Below are positions 18,518 to 33,100 of a stretch of 39,087 nt of DNA, piece by piece; the stretch's first letter is position 1; every line of letters begins with the position of its first letter. The stretch covers positions 1 to 39,087 of the forward strand of contig JAUZFQ010000087.1 in the NCBI GenBank assembly GCA_030838445.1. Reading direction: 5' to 3'. The notes beneath the pieces are model-generated. The model worked only from the letters and a program-made list of their open reading frames with translations. It did not search any database and had not been told where the DNA came from. The stretch comes from Pyrinomonadaceae bacterium. Lineage in GTDB: Bacteria; Acidobacteriota; Blastocatellia; Pyrinomonadales; Pyrinomonadaceae. Both the position numbers and the translations under genes were made by a program.

Positions 18518-21043
18518 ATGACCATGATGCGAAGTCACTTAAAATATAAATGGCGTGATAACGCGCTGGCGGCCGTGATGGCCGCGACGGTGGTGACGGC
18601 AATCGGCTTCGGCCTGCTGGCGCGTCCTTCTGCGCCCAATGTTGCCCCGGCCACCGCGCCGCAAAAAGATTTTTCGGCCGAGCGCGCGCTCGCGCACGTC
18701 CGCGAAATCGCGCGCCAGCCGCACCCGTCGGGGACGCGCGAGAACGTGGAAGTCGGCGATTACCTCGTCCGGCAGATCGAGTCGCTCGGTTTGAAGCCCG
18801 AGATTCAACAGACCTCCATCGCCTCGCGCAACCGCTCGAACGACCACGTGCTCGTGCAGGTGCGCAACATCATGGCGCGCATCGAAGGCACGGCGGCCGA
18901 CGGCGACAAGGCGCTGCTGTTGAGCGCGCACTACGACTCCGCGCCGGGGAGTCCGGGCGCGGGCGACGACGGCGCGGGCGTCGCCGTGCTGTTGGAGACC
19001 ATGCGCGCCGTCCGCAACGGCGACCAACTGACGCACGACATCATCTTCCTCTTCACCGACGCCGAGGAACTCGGAACTTACGGCGCGAAGGCATTCGTGG
19101 CCGAGCACCCCTGGAGCAAAGAGGTGTCCGCGGCGTTCAATTTTGAAGCGCGCGGCACGACCGGCCCGGCCATCATGTTCGAGACGGGCGAAGAGGACGG
19201 CTGGCTCGTGCGCGAGTTCCTGCGCGCCGCGCCCTACGCCAACGCCAACTCGCTCGCGGCCGTGCTCTACAAGCTGATGCCCTACGGGACGGACTTCGGC
19301 GCGCTCAAACAGTCCGGCCTGTCCGGTCTCAACTTCGCCTTCGCCGAAGGCTTGGAACGCTACCACTCCGGGCGCGACTCGGTTGAGTTTCTCGACGCGC
19401 GCAGCCTGCAACACGAAGGCGGCTACGCGCTCGCTCTGGCGCGCGGCCTCGGCAACGCGGATTTTACGAAACGCCCGCGCTTCACCGGCACATACTTCAA
19501 CCTGCTCGGCTCGCTCTACATCTTCTATCCCACATCCTTCGCGGTCGTCTTCAGCCTCTTGCCGCTCGCGCTCTACTTCGCCGCCTTGTACATGGCGCGA
19601 CGGCGCGGTCAACTCAAACTGCGCGGCGCGTTCCTGACGGCCTTGCTGTCTATAGTCTCGATTTTATTCACGACGCTGACGGCCGGGTTCGTCGTCGTCT
19701 CGGTGACGGGCGGCAACGGCCCCGGCGCGCTCATCTACGCGGGCGGCTACATCTACGCCGCGCTCGTCGCTTACTCCGTCACCATCTTCGCGCTCGTCAT
19801 CCGCTTCTGCCTGAAACGCTGGGGCATGATCTCTGTGTTCCTCGGCGCGATGTCGCTGTGGATGCTCGCGCTCACGTGGATCACGATGTTCGCGCCGACG
19901 GCGGCCTACGTCTTCCAGTGGCCTGCGCTCTTGGCCTGTGCGCTCGCGCTCGGCATCATCCTGCGCGGGCAGGGTGAGATTCGCACGACGCCTTTGGTGA
20001 TTAGCGGCATCGTGGCCGCGTTCGGTATCGCCTTGCTGCTCGCGCCGCCCTTCGACTCGCTGCACATCGCGCTGCCGCTGCAATTCTGGGGCGCGCTCTG
20101 CATGGTGCTCGTGCTCGCGCTCGCTCTGTTCATCCCGCAGTTCGACGCGATCCTACGCCGCGTCCGCTGGCGTCTCCCGGCCGGTGCGATGGTGATCGTC
20201 GCCGCATGCGTCGTCGTCGCCGCGATGACCGATTACGACGACTCGCGCCCGCAACCGAACCACGTCTTCTACGTCGCCGACGCCGACAAGGGGACGGCCG
20301 CGTGGATCACGCGCGACGAGCAGCCCGACGCGTGGACGAACCAGTTCTTCCCGAACCCGCAACTGTCGCAGTCGCTCCGCGAATACTTGCCCGACTGGTA
20401 CACGGGCGACACGCGCGGCGAGAACCGCGCGACGACGAACGGCGCAAACTTCGTCATCAACAACCCGCCGCAGGCGACCGTCGCTTCCGACGAGACGACG
20501 GACGGCGTGCGTCGCGTCGAGCTTCGCATCACGTCGCCGCGCGCGGCGCAGAGCATCAGCGTCAACGTCGAGACCGAGGGCGGGATTCTGGAGAGCGCGG
20601 TCGGCGAGAAGAAGTTGCAGCAGGTGGCCGCGGCCTTCATGCCCGCGAAAGCCGAGCAGTCGGGCACGCCTGCGCAGGCTGAAAAGTCCGACGCGAAATC
20701 CGGCGCGCAAACCAACGCGAAGCCCGACGCGCAGAACGACGCGGCTAACAAGGGCGAGCAGAAGGAAGGCGCGGCTGGCAACGCTGGCAACGGCGACGCC
20801 GCCACGGCGGCCGAGAAGAAGCCGAAGAAGGCCGTCACCTTCGTCTACTACGGCATCCCCGCAGAGGGCACGACGCTCTCGTTCGCGACGAAGGCGGGCG
20901 AGCGCATCAAGGTCGAGATCATCGAGCGCACCTACGACCTGCCCGCCGCGAACAATCAAGCGCCGCGCGCGCGCCCGCTCAACATGTTTCAGGCGCGTTC
21001 CTACGTTGACGCGACAATGGTGCGCCGCTCGTTCACGTTCTGA
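18518..21043 (+). CDS. Membrane-bound M28-family zinc exopeptidase
   Basis: LLLSAHYDSAPGSPGAGDDGAGVAVLLETMR, FLFTDAEELGTYGAKAF, FNFEARGTTGPAIMFETG, then multiple TM segments and an Ala/Lys/Asp-rich linker. Confidence 0.88.
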   Translation: MTMMRSHLKYKWRDNALAAVMAATVVTAIGFGLLARPSAPNVAPATAPQKDFSAERALAHVREIARQPHPSGTRENVEVGDYLVRQIESLGLKPEIQQTSIASRNRSNDHVLVQVRNIMARIEGTAADGDKALLLSAHYDSAPGSPGAGDDGAGVAVLLETMRAVRNGDQLTHDIIFLFTDAEELGTYGAKAFVAEHPWSKEVSAAFNFEARGTTGPAIMFETGEEDGWLVREFLRAAPYANANSLAAVLYKLMPYGTDFGALKQSGLSGLNFAFAEGLERYHSGRDSVEFLDARSLQHEGGYALALARGLGNADFTKRPRFTGTYFNLLGSLYIFYPTSFAVVFSLLPLALYFAALYMARRRGQLKLRGAFLTALLSIVSILFTTLTAGFVVVSVTGGNGPGALIYAGGYIYAALVAYSVTIFALVIRFCLKRWGMISVFLGAMSLWMLALTWITMFAPTAAYVFQWPALLACALALGIILRGQGEIRTTPLVISGIVAAFGIALLLAPPFDSLHIALPLQFWGALCMVLVLALALFIPQFDAILRRVRWRLPAGAMVIVAACVVVAAMTDYDDSRPQPNHVFYVADADKGTAAWITRDEQPDAWTNQFFPNPQLSQSLREYLPDWYTGDTRGENRATTNGANFVINNPPQATVASDETTDGVRRVELRITSPRAAQSISVNVETEGGILESAVGEKKLQQVAAAFMPAKAEQSGTPAQAEKSDAKSGAQTNAKPDAQNDAANKGEQKEGAAGNAGNGDAATAAEKKPKKAVTFVYYGIPAEGTTLSFATKAGERIKVEIIERTYDLPAANNQAPRARPLNMFQARSYVDATMVRRSFTF

Positions 21044-21133
21044 TCTTTCCGCCTCTGTCCGGTGGTTCAATTTGAGATAAAAGCCCCACAAAAAACTCTG
21101 GCTTAACAATTCAAATCGAACCGCCGGGCTGAA

Positions 21134-21179
21134 CCGTCGTCGCGCCCGCCGCCCACACGCTCGGCGGGCGCGGCGACGG
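21134..21179. other. Strong 18-bp GC-rich hairpin between the M28 and unknown-protein genes
   Basis: ccgtcgtcgcgcccgccg / cggcgggcgcggcgacgg, one G-T, 10-nt loop; no immediate U-tract. Confidence 0.75.
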
Positions 21180-21240
21180 CAACTCATCGCGTCAACTTCA
21201 ACTCATTTTTCAAACCACACATTTCGATAAGGAGAGAGAC

Positions 21241-21552
21241 ATGCCCGAAATGGCTAAGTATTCAAAGGCGTACGTTGCCGAACAGTTTCGCCAGTATCCC
21301 GGCTGGTCTGAGCAGACCCCGCCCGCGACCGTGACGGCCGAGGATGAAGAGACGGCCGCGAGCGAGACCGTCGAGTATTACTTCCTGCACGACGATTACA
21401 TCGTCACGGCGAGCGTCTTCCGCGACGAGAACATCGCCTTCGATGCCGTCACCGACGAGTGGAAAAAGTTCTGCCACGAGTCGCTCAACTTCGACCCGAA
21501 CGGCGCGGAAGGCACGCCCGCCGCTGAGTCGGCCAACGCCGCGCACAACTAA
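21241..21552 (+). CDS. Small (103 aa) protein of unknown function, directly upstream of the FAAL-NRPS gene
   Basis: ATG after an AAGGAGAGAGAC ribosome-binding site; MPEMAKYSKAYVAEQFRQYPGW...YYFLHDDYIVTASVFRDENIAFDAVTDEWKKFCHESLNF; lacks the MbtH signature. Confidence 0.75.
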   Translation: MPEMAKYSKAYVAEQFRQYPGWSEQTPPATVTAEDEETAASETVEYYFLHDDYIVTASVFRDENIAFDAVTDEWKKFCHESLNFDPNGAEGTPAAESANAAHN

Positions 21553-21601
21553 ACGACGCGCACGGCAATCGTCCCAACTCGCACTCACGCGCCGAAACAC
21601 C

Positions 21602-26881
<5,280 letters not shown>

Positions 26882-26943
26882 AAATTAGAATTCACACGCG
26901 CCGCCACGCGGTCGTCAATCCCCCCTTTGAGGACGAAGCACTG

Positions 26944-28131
26944 ATGAAGTTGTTGTTGATACAGAAGACGGTCTACTACCCCACGTTCGGCGGCGCGAAC
27001 AAGTCGAATTTGATCCTGTTGGAGACGCTCGCGGCGCGCGGTCATCAATGCCGCGTGGTCGCGCCGTCGGCCGGGGCGCAGGCCACCTCGCACGGCGTCC
27101 GCGCGAAGACGAACGGCAACTGCGCGTCGCACTACGAGCGCAACGGCGTCGAAGTCTACGCGGTGAGCAACCACTCGCAACTGCGTGAGCAGGTCATCAA
27201 GCAGGCGCGCGAGTTCAACCCCGACTGGGTGCTCGTGTCGTCGGAAGACCCCGGACAGTATTTGCTGGCGGCGGCCTTGACCGCGCAGCCCGAACGCGTC
27301 GTCTATCTCGCGCACACCACGCTGGCCTTGCCCTTCGGCCCCGGCGCGGCGGTGCGCAGCGCGCGCGCGTCCGACTTGCTCGCACACGCCGCGGGCATCG
27401 TCGCCGTCAGCGATTACCTGCGCGATTACATACGCCACTGGGGCGGCCTCGAAGCCGTCTCGCTGCCGCTCGCGCTCTACGGCGCGGGGCCTTATCCAGA
27501 CCTCAGCGCGTTCTACGCGGGCAGCGTCGTGATGATCAACCCGTGCGCCGTCAAAGGCATTTCGATCTTCGTCGAACTCGCGCGCCGGATGCCGCACCTC
27601 GACTTCGCGGCCGTCGCTTCGTGGGGCACGACCGAACATGATCTCTCACTGCTCCACTCCCTGCCGAACGTGCGCGTGTTGCAGCCGGTGGACGACATCG
27701 CGGAGATACTCGCGGGCGTGCGCGTGCTGGTCGTCCCGTCCCTGTGGGCGGAGGCTCTGGGGCGTGTGATTACCGAGGCGATGCTGCACGGCATCCCCGT
27801 CGTCGCCGCCGACGTGGGCGGCACGCGCGAGGCAAAACTCGGCGTTGATTACCTGTTGCCCGTCAACGAAATTCAGGAGTACGAGCGGCGCGTTGACGCG
27901 CGCATGATGCCCGTGCCCGTCATCCCGCCGCAGGACTTGGACGTGTGGGTCGAGACGTTGCGGCGCGTCACGGAGAATCGCGCCGAGTACGAGCGCGTGT
28001 CGCGCGAATCGCGCGCGGCGGCCGCGTCTTACGTCGAGCGGCAGACCGTTGACGGTCTGGAAAATTACCTGCTCAACCTGCAACACACCGCGCGGCCGCG
28101 CGAAACGGCCGGGGCGGAACAGAACTCTTAA
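26944..28131 (+). CDS. Glycosyltransferase, GT4-like
   Basis: N-terminal PTFGGANKSNLILLETLAARGHQCRVV; C-terminal LVVPSLWAEALGRVITEAMLHGIPVVAADVGGTREA (EX7E). Confidence 0.85.
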   Translation: MKLLLIQKTVYYPTFGGANKSNLILLETLAARGHQCRVVAPSAGAQATSHGVRAKTNGNCASHYERNGVEVYAVSNHSQLREQVIKQAREFNPDWVLVSSEDPGQYLLAAALTAQPERVVYLAHTTLALPFGPGAAVRSARASDLLAHAAGIVAVSDYLRDYIRHWGGLEAVSLPLALYGAGPYPDLSAFYAGSVVMINPCAVKGISIFVELARRMPHLDFAAVASWGTTEHDLSLLHSLPNVRVLQPVDDIAEILAGVRVLVVPSLWAEALGRVITEAMLHGIPVVAADVGGTREAKLGVDYLLPVNEIQEYERRVDARMMPVPVIPPQDLDVWVETLRRVTENRAEYERVSRESRAAAASYVERQTVDGLENYLLNLQHTARPRETAGAEQNS

Positions 28132-28190
28132 GGCGTCGGACATTCAAACAAACAAGCGGGCGTGCAACTACCGAAAAGGAGAATCGTCGA

Positions 28191-29081
28191 GTGAAGCTAT
28201 TCAACAGCAGCGCGACAGATGTGTCGGTGATCATACCGTGGGGCAACCGCCCCGAACTGGCAGTGACCCTCGCGGCCAACCGTGCGGAGTTCGAGAGCGT
28301 CGGGGCGGAAGTCCTCGTCGTGAACTGCGCGGGCGACGGCGAGATGCTCGCGGCCGCCATCGCACGTTCGGGCTGCCGCAACGTCAGGCGCGCGTTCATC
28401 CCCGCGCCGAAGTTCAACAAGTGTCTCACGCAGAACGTCGGCGTCTCTTTGAGTCGCGGCCGCGTGATCTTCCTGCTCGACACAGACATCATCCTCGCGC
28501 CGGGTTTCCTCAAGGACGCGCTGGCGCACGTGTCGGCCGAGAGTTGCGCGACTGTTGAGCGCGTGATGGAAAAGGAAGCGACGCCGCGCCCGCCGTCCTA
28601 CCTGTTGAGCATGAGCCAGACGACCGAGTTCACCTGTCGCGACGGGCGCGTCATCCGCTTCGAGCACGAGCGCGTCTACTTTGAAGACGGCAGCGAAGCA
28701 GGCCCCGGTCTGGTCGTCATGCGTAAGGAAGACTTTCGCGCCGTCGGCGGCATGAACTCGAAACTGCAAGGCTGGGGCTACGAAGACCTCGACCTACACC
28801 TGCGCCTGAACGCCGTGCAGGGCATCACCATGACGCGCATCGGCCGCGCGACACACCTGACGCACGGCGACGACAAGCGCAGCCTCGCCGGGACGAACAA
28901 GATCGCCAGCCACCAACTCAACGTCGCCATCTGCTACGACAACTACGCGCGCGGCGACTTCATGGGAACTTACGCGGCGGACGTCGCCAGGTGGTCGCCG
29001 CGCGTCGTCGAGCACGATGATGCGGCGGTCGCTGCCACCAACACGGTCAACAACGCCACCGCGATGGTCGCGGGAGTCTAA
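28191..29081 (+). CDS. Glycosyltransferase, GT2-like
   Basis: VSVIIPWGNRPE, FLLDTDIILAPGFL (DxD), GGMNSKLQGWGYEDLDLHLRL. Confidence 0.85.
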   Translation: MKLFNSSATDVSVIIPWGNRPELAVTLAANRAEFESVGAEVLVVNCAGDGEMLAAAIARSGCRNVRRAFIPAPKFNKCLTQNVGVSLSRGRVIFLLDTDIILAPGFLKDALAHVSAESCATVERVMEKEATPRPPSYLLSMSQTTEFTCRDGRVIRFEHERVYFEDGSEAGPGLVVMRKEDFRAVGGMNSKLQGWGYEDLDLHLRLNAVQGITMTRIGRATHLTHGDDKRSLAGTNKIASHQLNVAICYDNYARGDFMGTYAADVARWSPRVVEHDDAAVAATNTVNNATAMVAGV

Positions 29082-29083
29082 AG

Positions 29084-30040
29084 ATGCTGACACGTCTCAA
29101 AGAGATCGACTCGCTCACACGCGAGAATCCTTCCGACACGAGTTTCATGCGCTACGCGGCGGCGCGCGCGGGCGCGTCGGCGGGGCAGATTCGCGAGTGG
29201 TGGTCGCTCGAACAGGTCGCGCCGATCCTGCCCTGCGCCGTGGTGAAGGCGGAAGACTTCTGCTTCACGCGCCACCGCGGCGTGGCGTGGCAGCCCACCT
29301 TGCTGAACATGATCGCGGCGTTGCGGACAGGCCGCGAAGTTCCCGGCGGCAGCACCATCACGCAGCAACTCGCGCGCAACCTCTTCCTCACGCCGGAACG
29401 AAAGTTGTCGCGCAAGTTTCGCGAGATGTTCCTCGCGCTCGCGCTCGACCGCGCGCTCGACAAAGGGCGGATTCTGGAACTTTACCTGAACACGGTCGAA
29501 TGGGCGGAGGGCGTCTGGGGCTGCGCCGCCGCCGCGCGTCACTATCTGGATAAGACGCCGGACGCGCTCGACGCGTTCGAGGCCATCGTGCTCGCGACGC
29601 TCTTGCCCGCGCCGCGTCGCCCGCTCACGGGCGGCAACCTCGAACGCGCGTTCGCGGCGCAGAAGCGCATCGCGTGGCAACTCTACCTGTCGGGCGTGCT
29701 CAGTAAAACGGAGATGGTCAACTGTCTCGCGCGCGCCGCGCGACTCAAAGATTTGCTCGCGGGCGGCGAGTCTCTGGCGGACGCCTTCGCGGCCGAACGC
29801 GCGGCGGGCGAGTGCGACGCTGAACTCGACCTCGTACCTTTCACCCGCCGGAACGAAGAACCTCTGACGGCGCGCGAGGCCGTCGCGCAGGAGTACGGCA
29901 TCGAGCGCGAGCGTTTCGAGTTGATCGAGTTGCGCCGCCGTCTCGGCGCGAAGCAGTGGAACGAAGTGGTGGCGTCTGGAAAATTCTTCCGCGCCGCGCC
30001 GGAGCAGGCAGACGCCCTCACGCCGCAACAGTCGGCCTAA
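29084..30040 (+). CDS. GT51-family peptidoglycan glycosyltransferase domain protein (MtgA-like), no evident TM anchor
   Basis: VVKAEDFCFTRHRGV, PGGSTITQQLARNLFLTPERKLSRKFREMFLALALDRALDKGRILELYLNTVEWAEGVWGCAAAARHYL. Confidence 0.87.
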   Translation: MLTRLKEIDSLTRENPSDTSFMRYAAARAGASAGQIREWWSLEQVAPILPCAVVKAEDFCFTRHRGVAWQPTLLNMIAALRTGREVPGGSTITQQLARNLFLTPERKLSRKFREMFLALALDRALDKGRILELYLNTVEWAEGVWGCAAAARHYLDKTPDALDAFEAIVLATLLPAPRRPLTGGNLERAFAAQKRIAWQLYLSGVLSKTEMVNCLARAARLKDLLAGGESLADAFAAERAAGECDAELDLVPFTRRNEEPLTAREAVAQEYGIERERFELIELRRRLGAKQWNEVVASGKFFRAAPEQADALTPQQSA

Positions 30041-30120
30041 GCGGTCGGCATAAGTTCGACGGGTAGATTCGAAATCGCAACACGACGGGCAGACTCAAAA
30101 TCTCAACAGTCTCACGAAAC

Positions 30121-33100
30121 ATGACAGACCGCACCGCCGACACCTCACATCCGACGAGCACGCGCCGCGACGCTTCGGCCGCTACGGCGACCGCTACAGC
30201 GACCGTCGCGTCGTCTGCCAACATGCCGTCGCCTGTCGTCGCGCAGTCGTCTGCCGACGCTGCCGCGCGGCCGCTCTCGTTCGCGCAGGAGCGTCTGTGG
30301 CTGGCGCAGGAGATCGAGCCGGAGAGCTATCGCTACAACGAGGTGACGGTGCATCGCGTGACGGGCGACTTGCGCCCGCGCGTGCTGGCGCAGGCCGTCG
30401 TCCGGCTGGCCGAACGGCATGAAGTGTTGCGCACGACCTACGCCCTCGGCGACGAGGGACTCCGGCAAGTGGCGCTCCCGGCCGACGCGCTCGCGCTCGC
30501 CGTCGTAGACCTCTCCGCGCTCGGCCGGAGCGCCGCGCCCGCCGCGCTTCGTGCGGAACTGGCTCGCATGAGACGCAAGCCCTTCCGTCTCGACCGCGAC
30601 GTGCCCGTGCGCGCGACGCTGTTTCAAACTTCGCGCGGAGAGAGTTTCTTCGCCGTCGCCGTTCATCACATCGCGTGCGACCGCGTGTCGGCCGCGATCT
30701 TCATCGGCGAGTTGTGCGCCGTCTACGACGCGCTCGCTCGCGGCGCAGAGGCACAGCTTCCGCCGCTCCGCGCGCAGTACGCCGACTTCGCCGCGTGGGA
30801 GCGCAGCCACTTCACGGACGAGCGACTCGAACGCGAGGCCGCCTACTGGGGCGACTTACTGGCAGGCGCGAGCGCGCCCGAACTGCCTTTCCGAAAACGC
30901 TCCAACGAACGCGGCGCACTCGACGCCGCCGCACACACGCTCACGCTCGACGCGCCGCTCGTCAAGACGCTCGCCGCGTTCGCGCGCAAGTCCGGCACGA
31001 CCGTGCCGAACGTCCTGCTCGCCGCGCTCTCATCTCTCGTCGCGCGCTACACAGCGCAGCGCAAGATCGCCGTCGCCTTGCCGCTCGCGGCGCGCCACCG
31101 GCCGGAAGTCGAAAAACTGATCGGGCTGTTCGTCAACACCGTCGTCCTCGGCATAGACGTGCCCGCCGAAGCAACATTCGCGCAGATCGTCAAGCATGTT
31201 TCGCGCCGCGCCTTCGAGGTTTACGCGCGTGGCGGCGTGCCCTTCAACAGCGTGGCGGAGCGACGCGGCATCGCCGTCGAGCCGCTGCTCGAAATGGCTT
31301 GGACGTACCTCGGCGGCGGGTTGGGCGCGACCGAGACGGCGGGCGCGTTGCGCTTCGAGCCGACTACGAATTTACTCGCGGACAAGGCCGTCTTCCCGCT
31401 CGAATTTCTGGTGGTCGAGAGCGGCGGCCAGATCGAACTGCGGATGGTTTACGCGCGCGAACTGTTCGAGCCGGAAGCGTCGGCGCGCTTCCTGTCCAAC
31501 TACGAAAACTTGTTGCGCTCGGCCACGGCTGCGCCGACGCTGAAACTTTCCGAGTTAGAGTTGATCGGCGACGCCGAGCGGGCGCAACTGCTCAAACAGG
31601 GAACGGGCGCGCGCGCGACACACGCCGCCGCAGACTTCCTCGAACTCTTCCGCACCGCCGTCGCACAGACACCGGATGCGCCCGCCGTCTCTTCAGAGCA
31701 GGTCGTTGCCACTTACGCCGAACTCGACGCCGCATCCGAACGCATCGCGCGCGTGATACGCGAGCAAAAGTTGGCGGCGGAGGATGTAGTCGCCGTCGTC
31801 TCGGAGCGCGTGCCGGAGGTGCTGTCGTGCCTCCTCGCCTGCCTCAAGACGAACACGAGTTATCTCCCCATCAGCCGCGCCTACCCGCGCGAGCGCGTGC
31901 GCGAAATACTCCGCGACGCGTGCGTCAAACTCACGCTCACGTTCCGCGCCTTCGCCGAAGACGCCTCGACGCACGACGCCCCCATCGTCTGCCTCGACGA
32001 ACTCGACGCCAACACGCGCGGCGCAGTCTCAACCGAACCAACTGACACCGCAGTCGCACTCGAATCGTGCGCGGGCAACCTCGCCTACATCATCTACACG
32101 TCGGGTTCGACGGGCAGGCCGAAGGGCGTCTTGGTCGAGCGCGGCGGCATGTTGAATCACCTGCTCGCGAAGGTGTGTGTCCTGGAACTGACGGCGGCGG
32201 ACGTGGTGGCCTTCAACGCGCCCGTCTCGTTCGACATCTCGATCTGGCAGATGCTCGCGCCGCTCGCCGCCGCGGCCTCCGTGCGCTTCGTCTCCGAAGC
32301 CGCCGCGGCCGACCCCGCGCGCCTCTGCGAAGACCTCATCGCGGGCGGCGTCACGATCTTTGAGACCGTTCCCTCGATGCTTGGCGCGATGCTCGACGCG
32401 CCCGAATGCGCGCGCCTCAACGACTCGAAACTGCGCTGGGTGATCTCGAACGCGGAGGCTTTGCCCCCCGGCATGTGTCGCCGCTTCGAGGAAAAGTTTC
32501 CCGCGATTCGCCTGCTCAACGCCTATGGCCCGACCGAGTGCTCCGACGACGTGACGCACTTCGAGATCAAGCCGACGGCTGCCGCCGCCGACTTCGAGAT
32601 CGTCCCCATCGGCTCGCCCGTCGCCAACACGCAGTTATACGTGCTCGACGGCGCGGGGCGGCTCTGCCCCTCCGGCGTGCTCGGCGAACTCTATATCGGC
32701 GGCACAGGCGTCGCGCGCGGCTACGTCAACCGGCCGGAACTGACCGCCGAGAAGTTCGTGCCTGATCCATTTGGTGGACACGCGGGCGCAAGACTCTATC
32801 GCACGGGCGACGTAGTGCGTTGGCGCGAAGACAGGCAACTGGAATTTTTAGGCCGTCAGGATCAGCAAGTTAAGCTGCGCGGCTATCGCATCGAGTTAGG
32901 CGAGATCGAGTCGGCGCTCTCCACGCACGCGGGCGTCGGGCAGTGCGCCGTGATGGTCTTGGAGATCGCGGGCGCGCAGACGCTCGTCGCCTACATCGCG
33001 GGCGACGCCGACGCCGCCGGGTTGCGCGAACACGCCGCGCGGCAGTTGCCTTCGTACATGGTTCCGCAACGCGTCGTCAAACTCGACGCTTTGCCGCTAA

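Noticed and set aside
21241-21552. MbtH-like protein
   Set aside because: Size and motifs do not fit (no NxExQxSxWP signature); kept as unknown.
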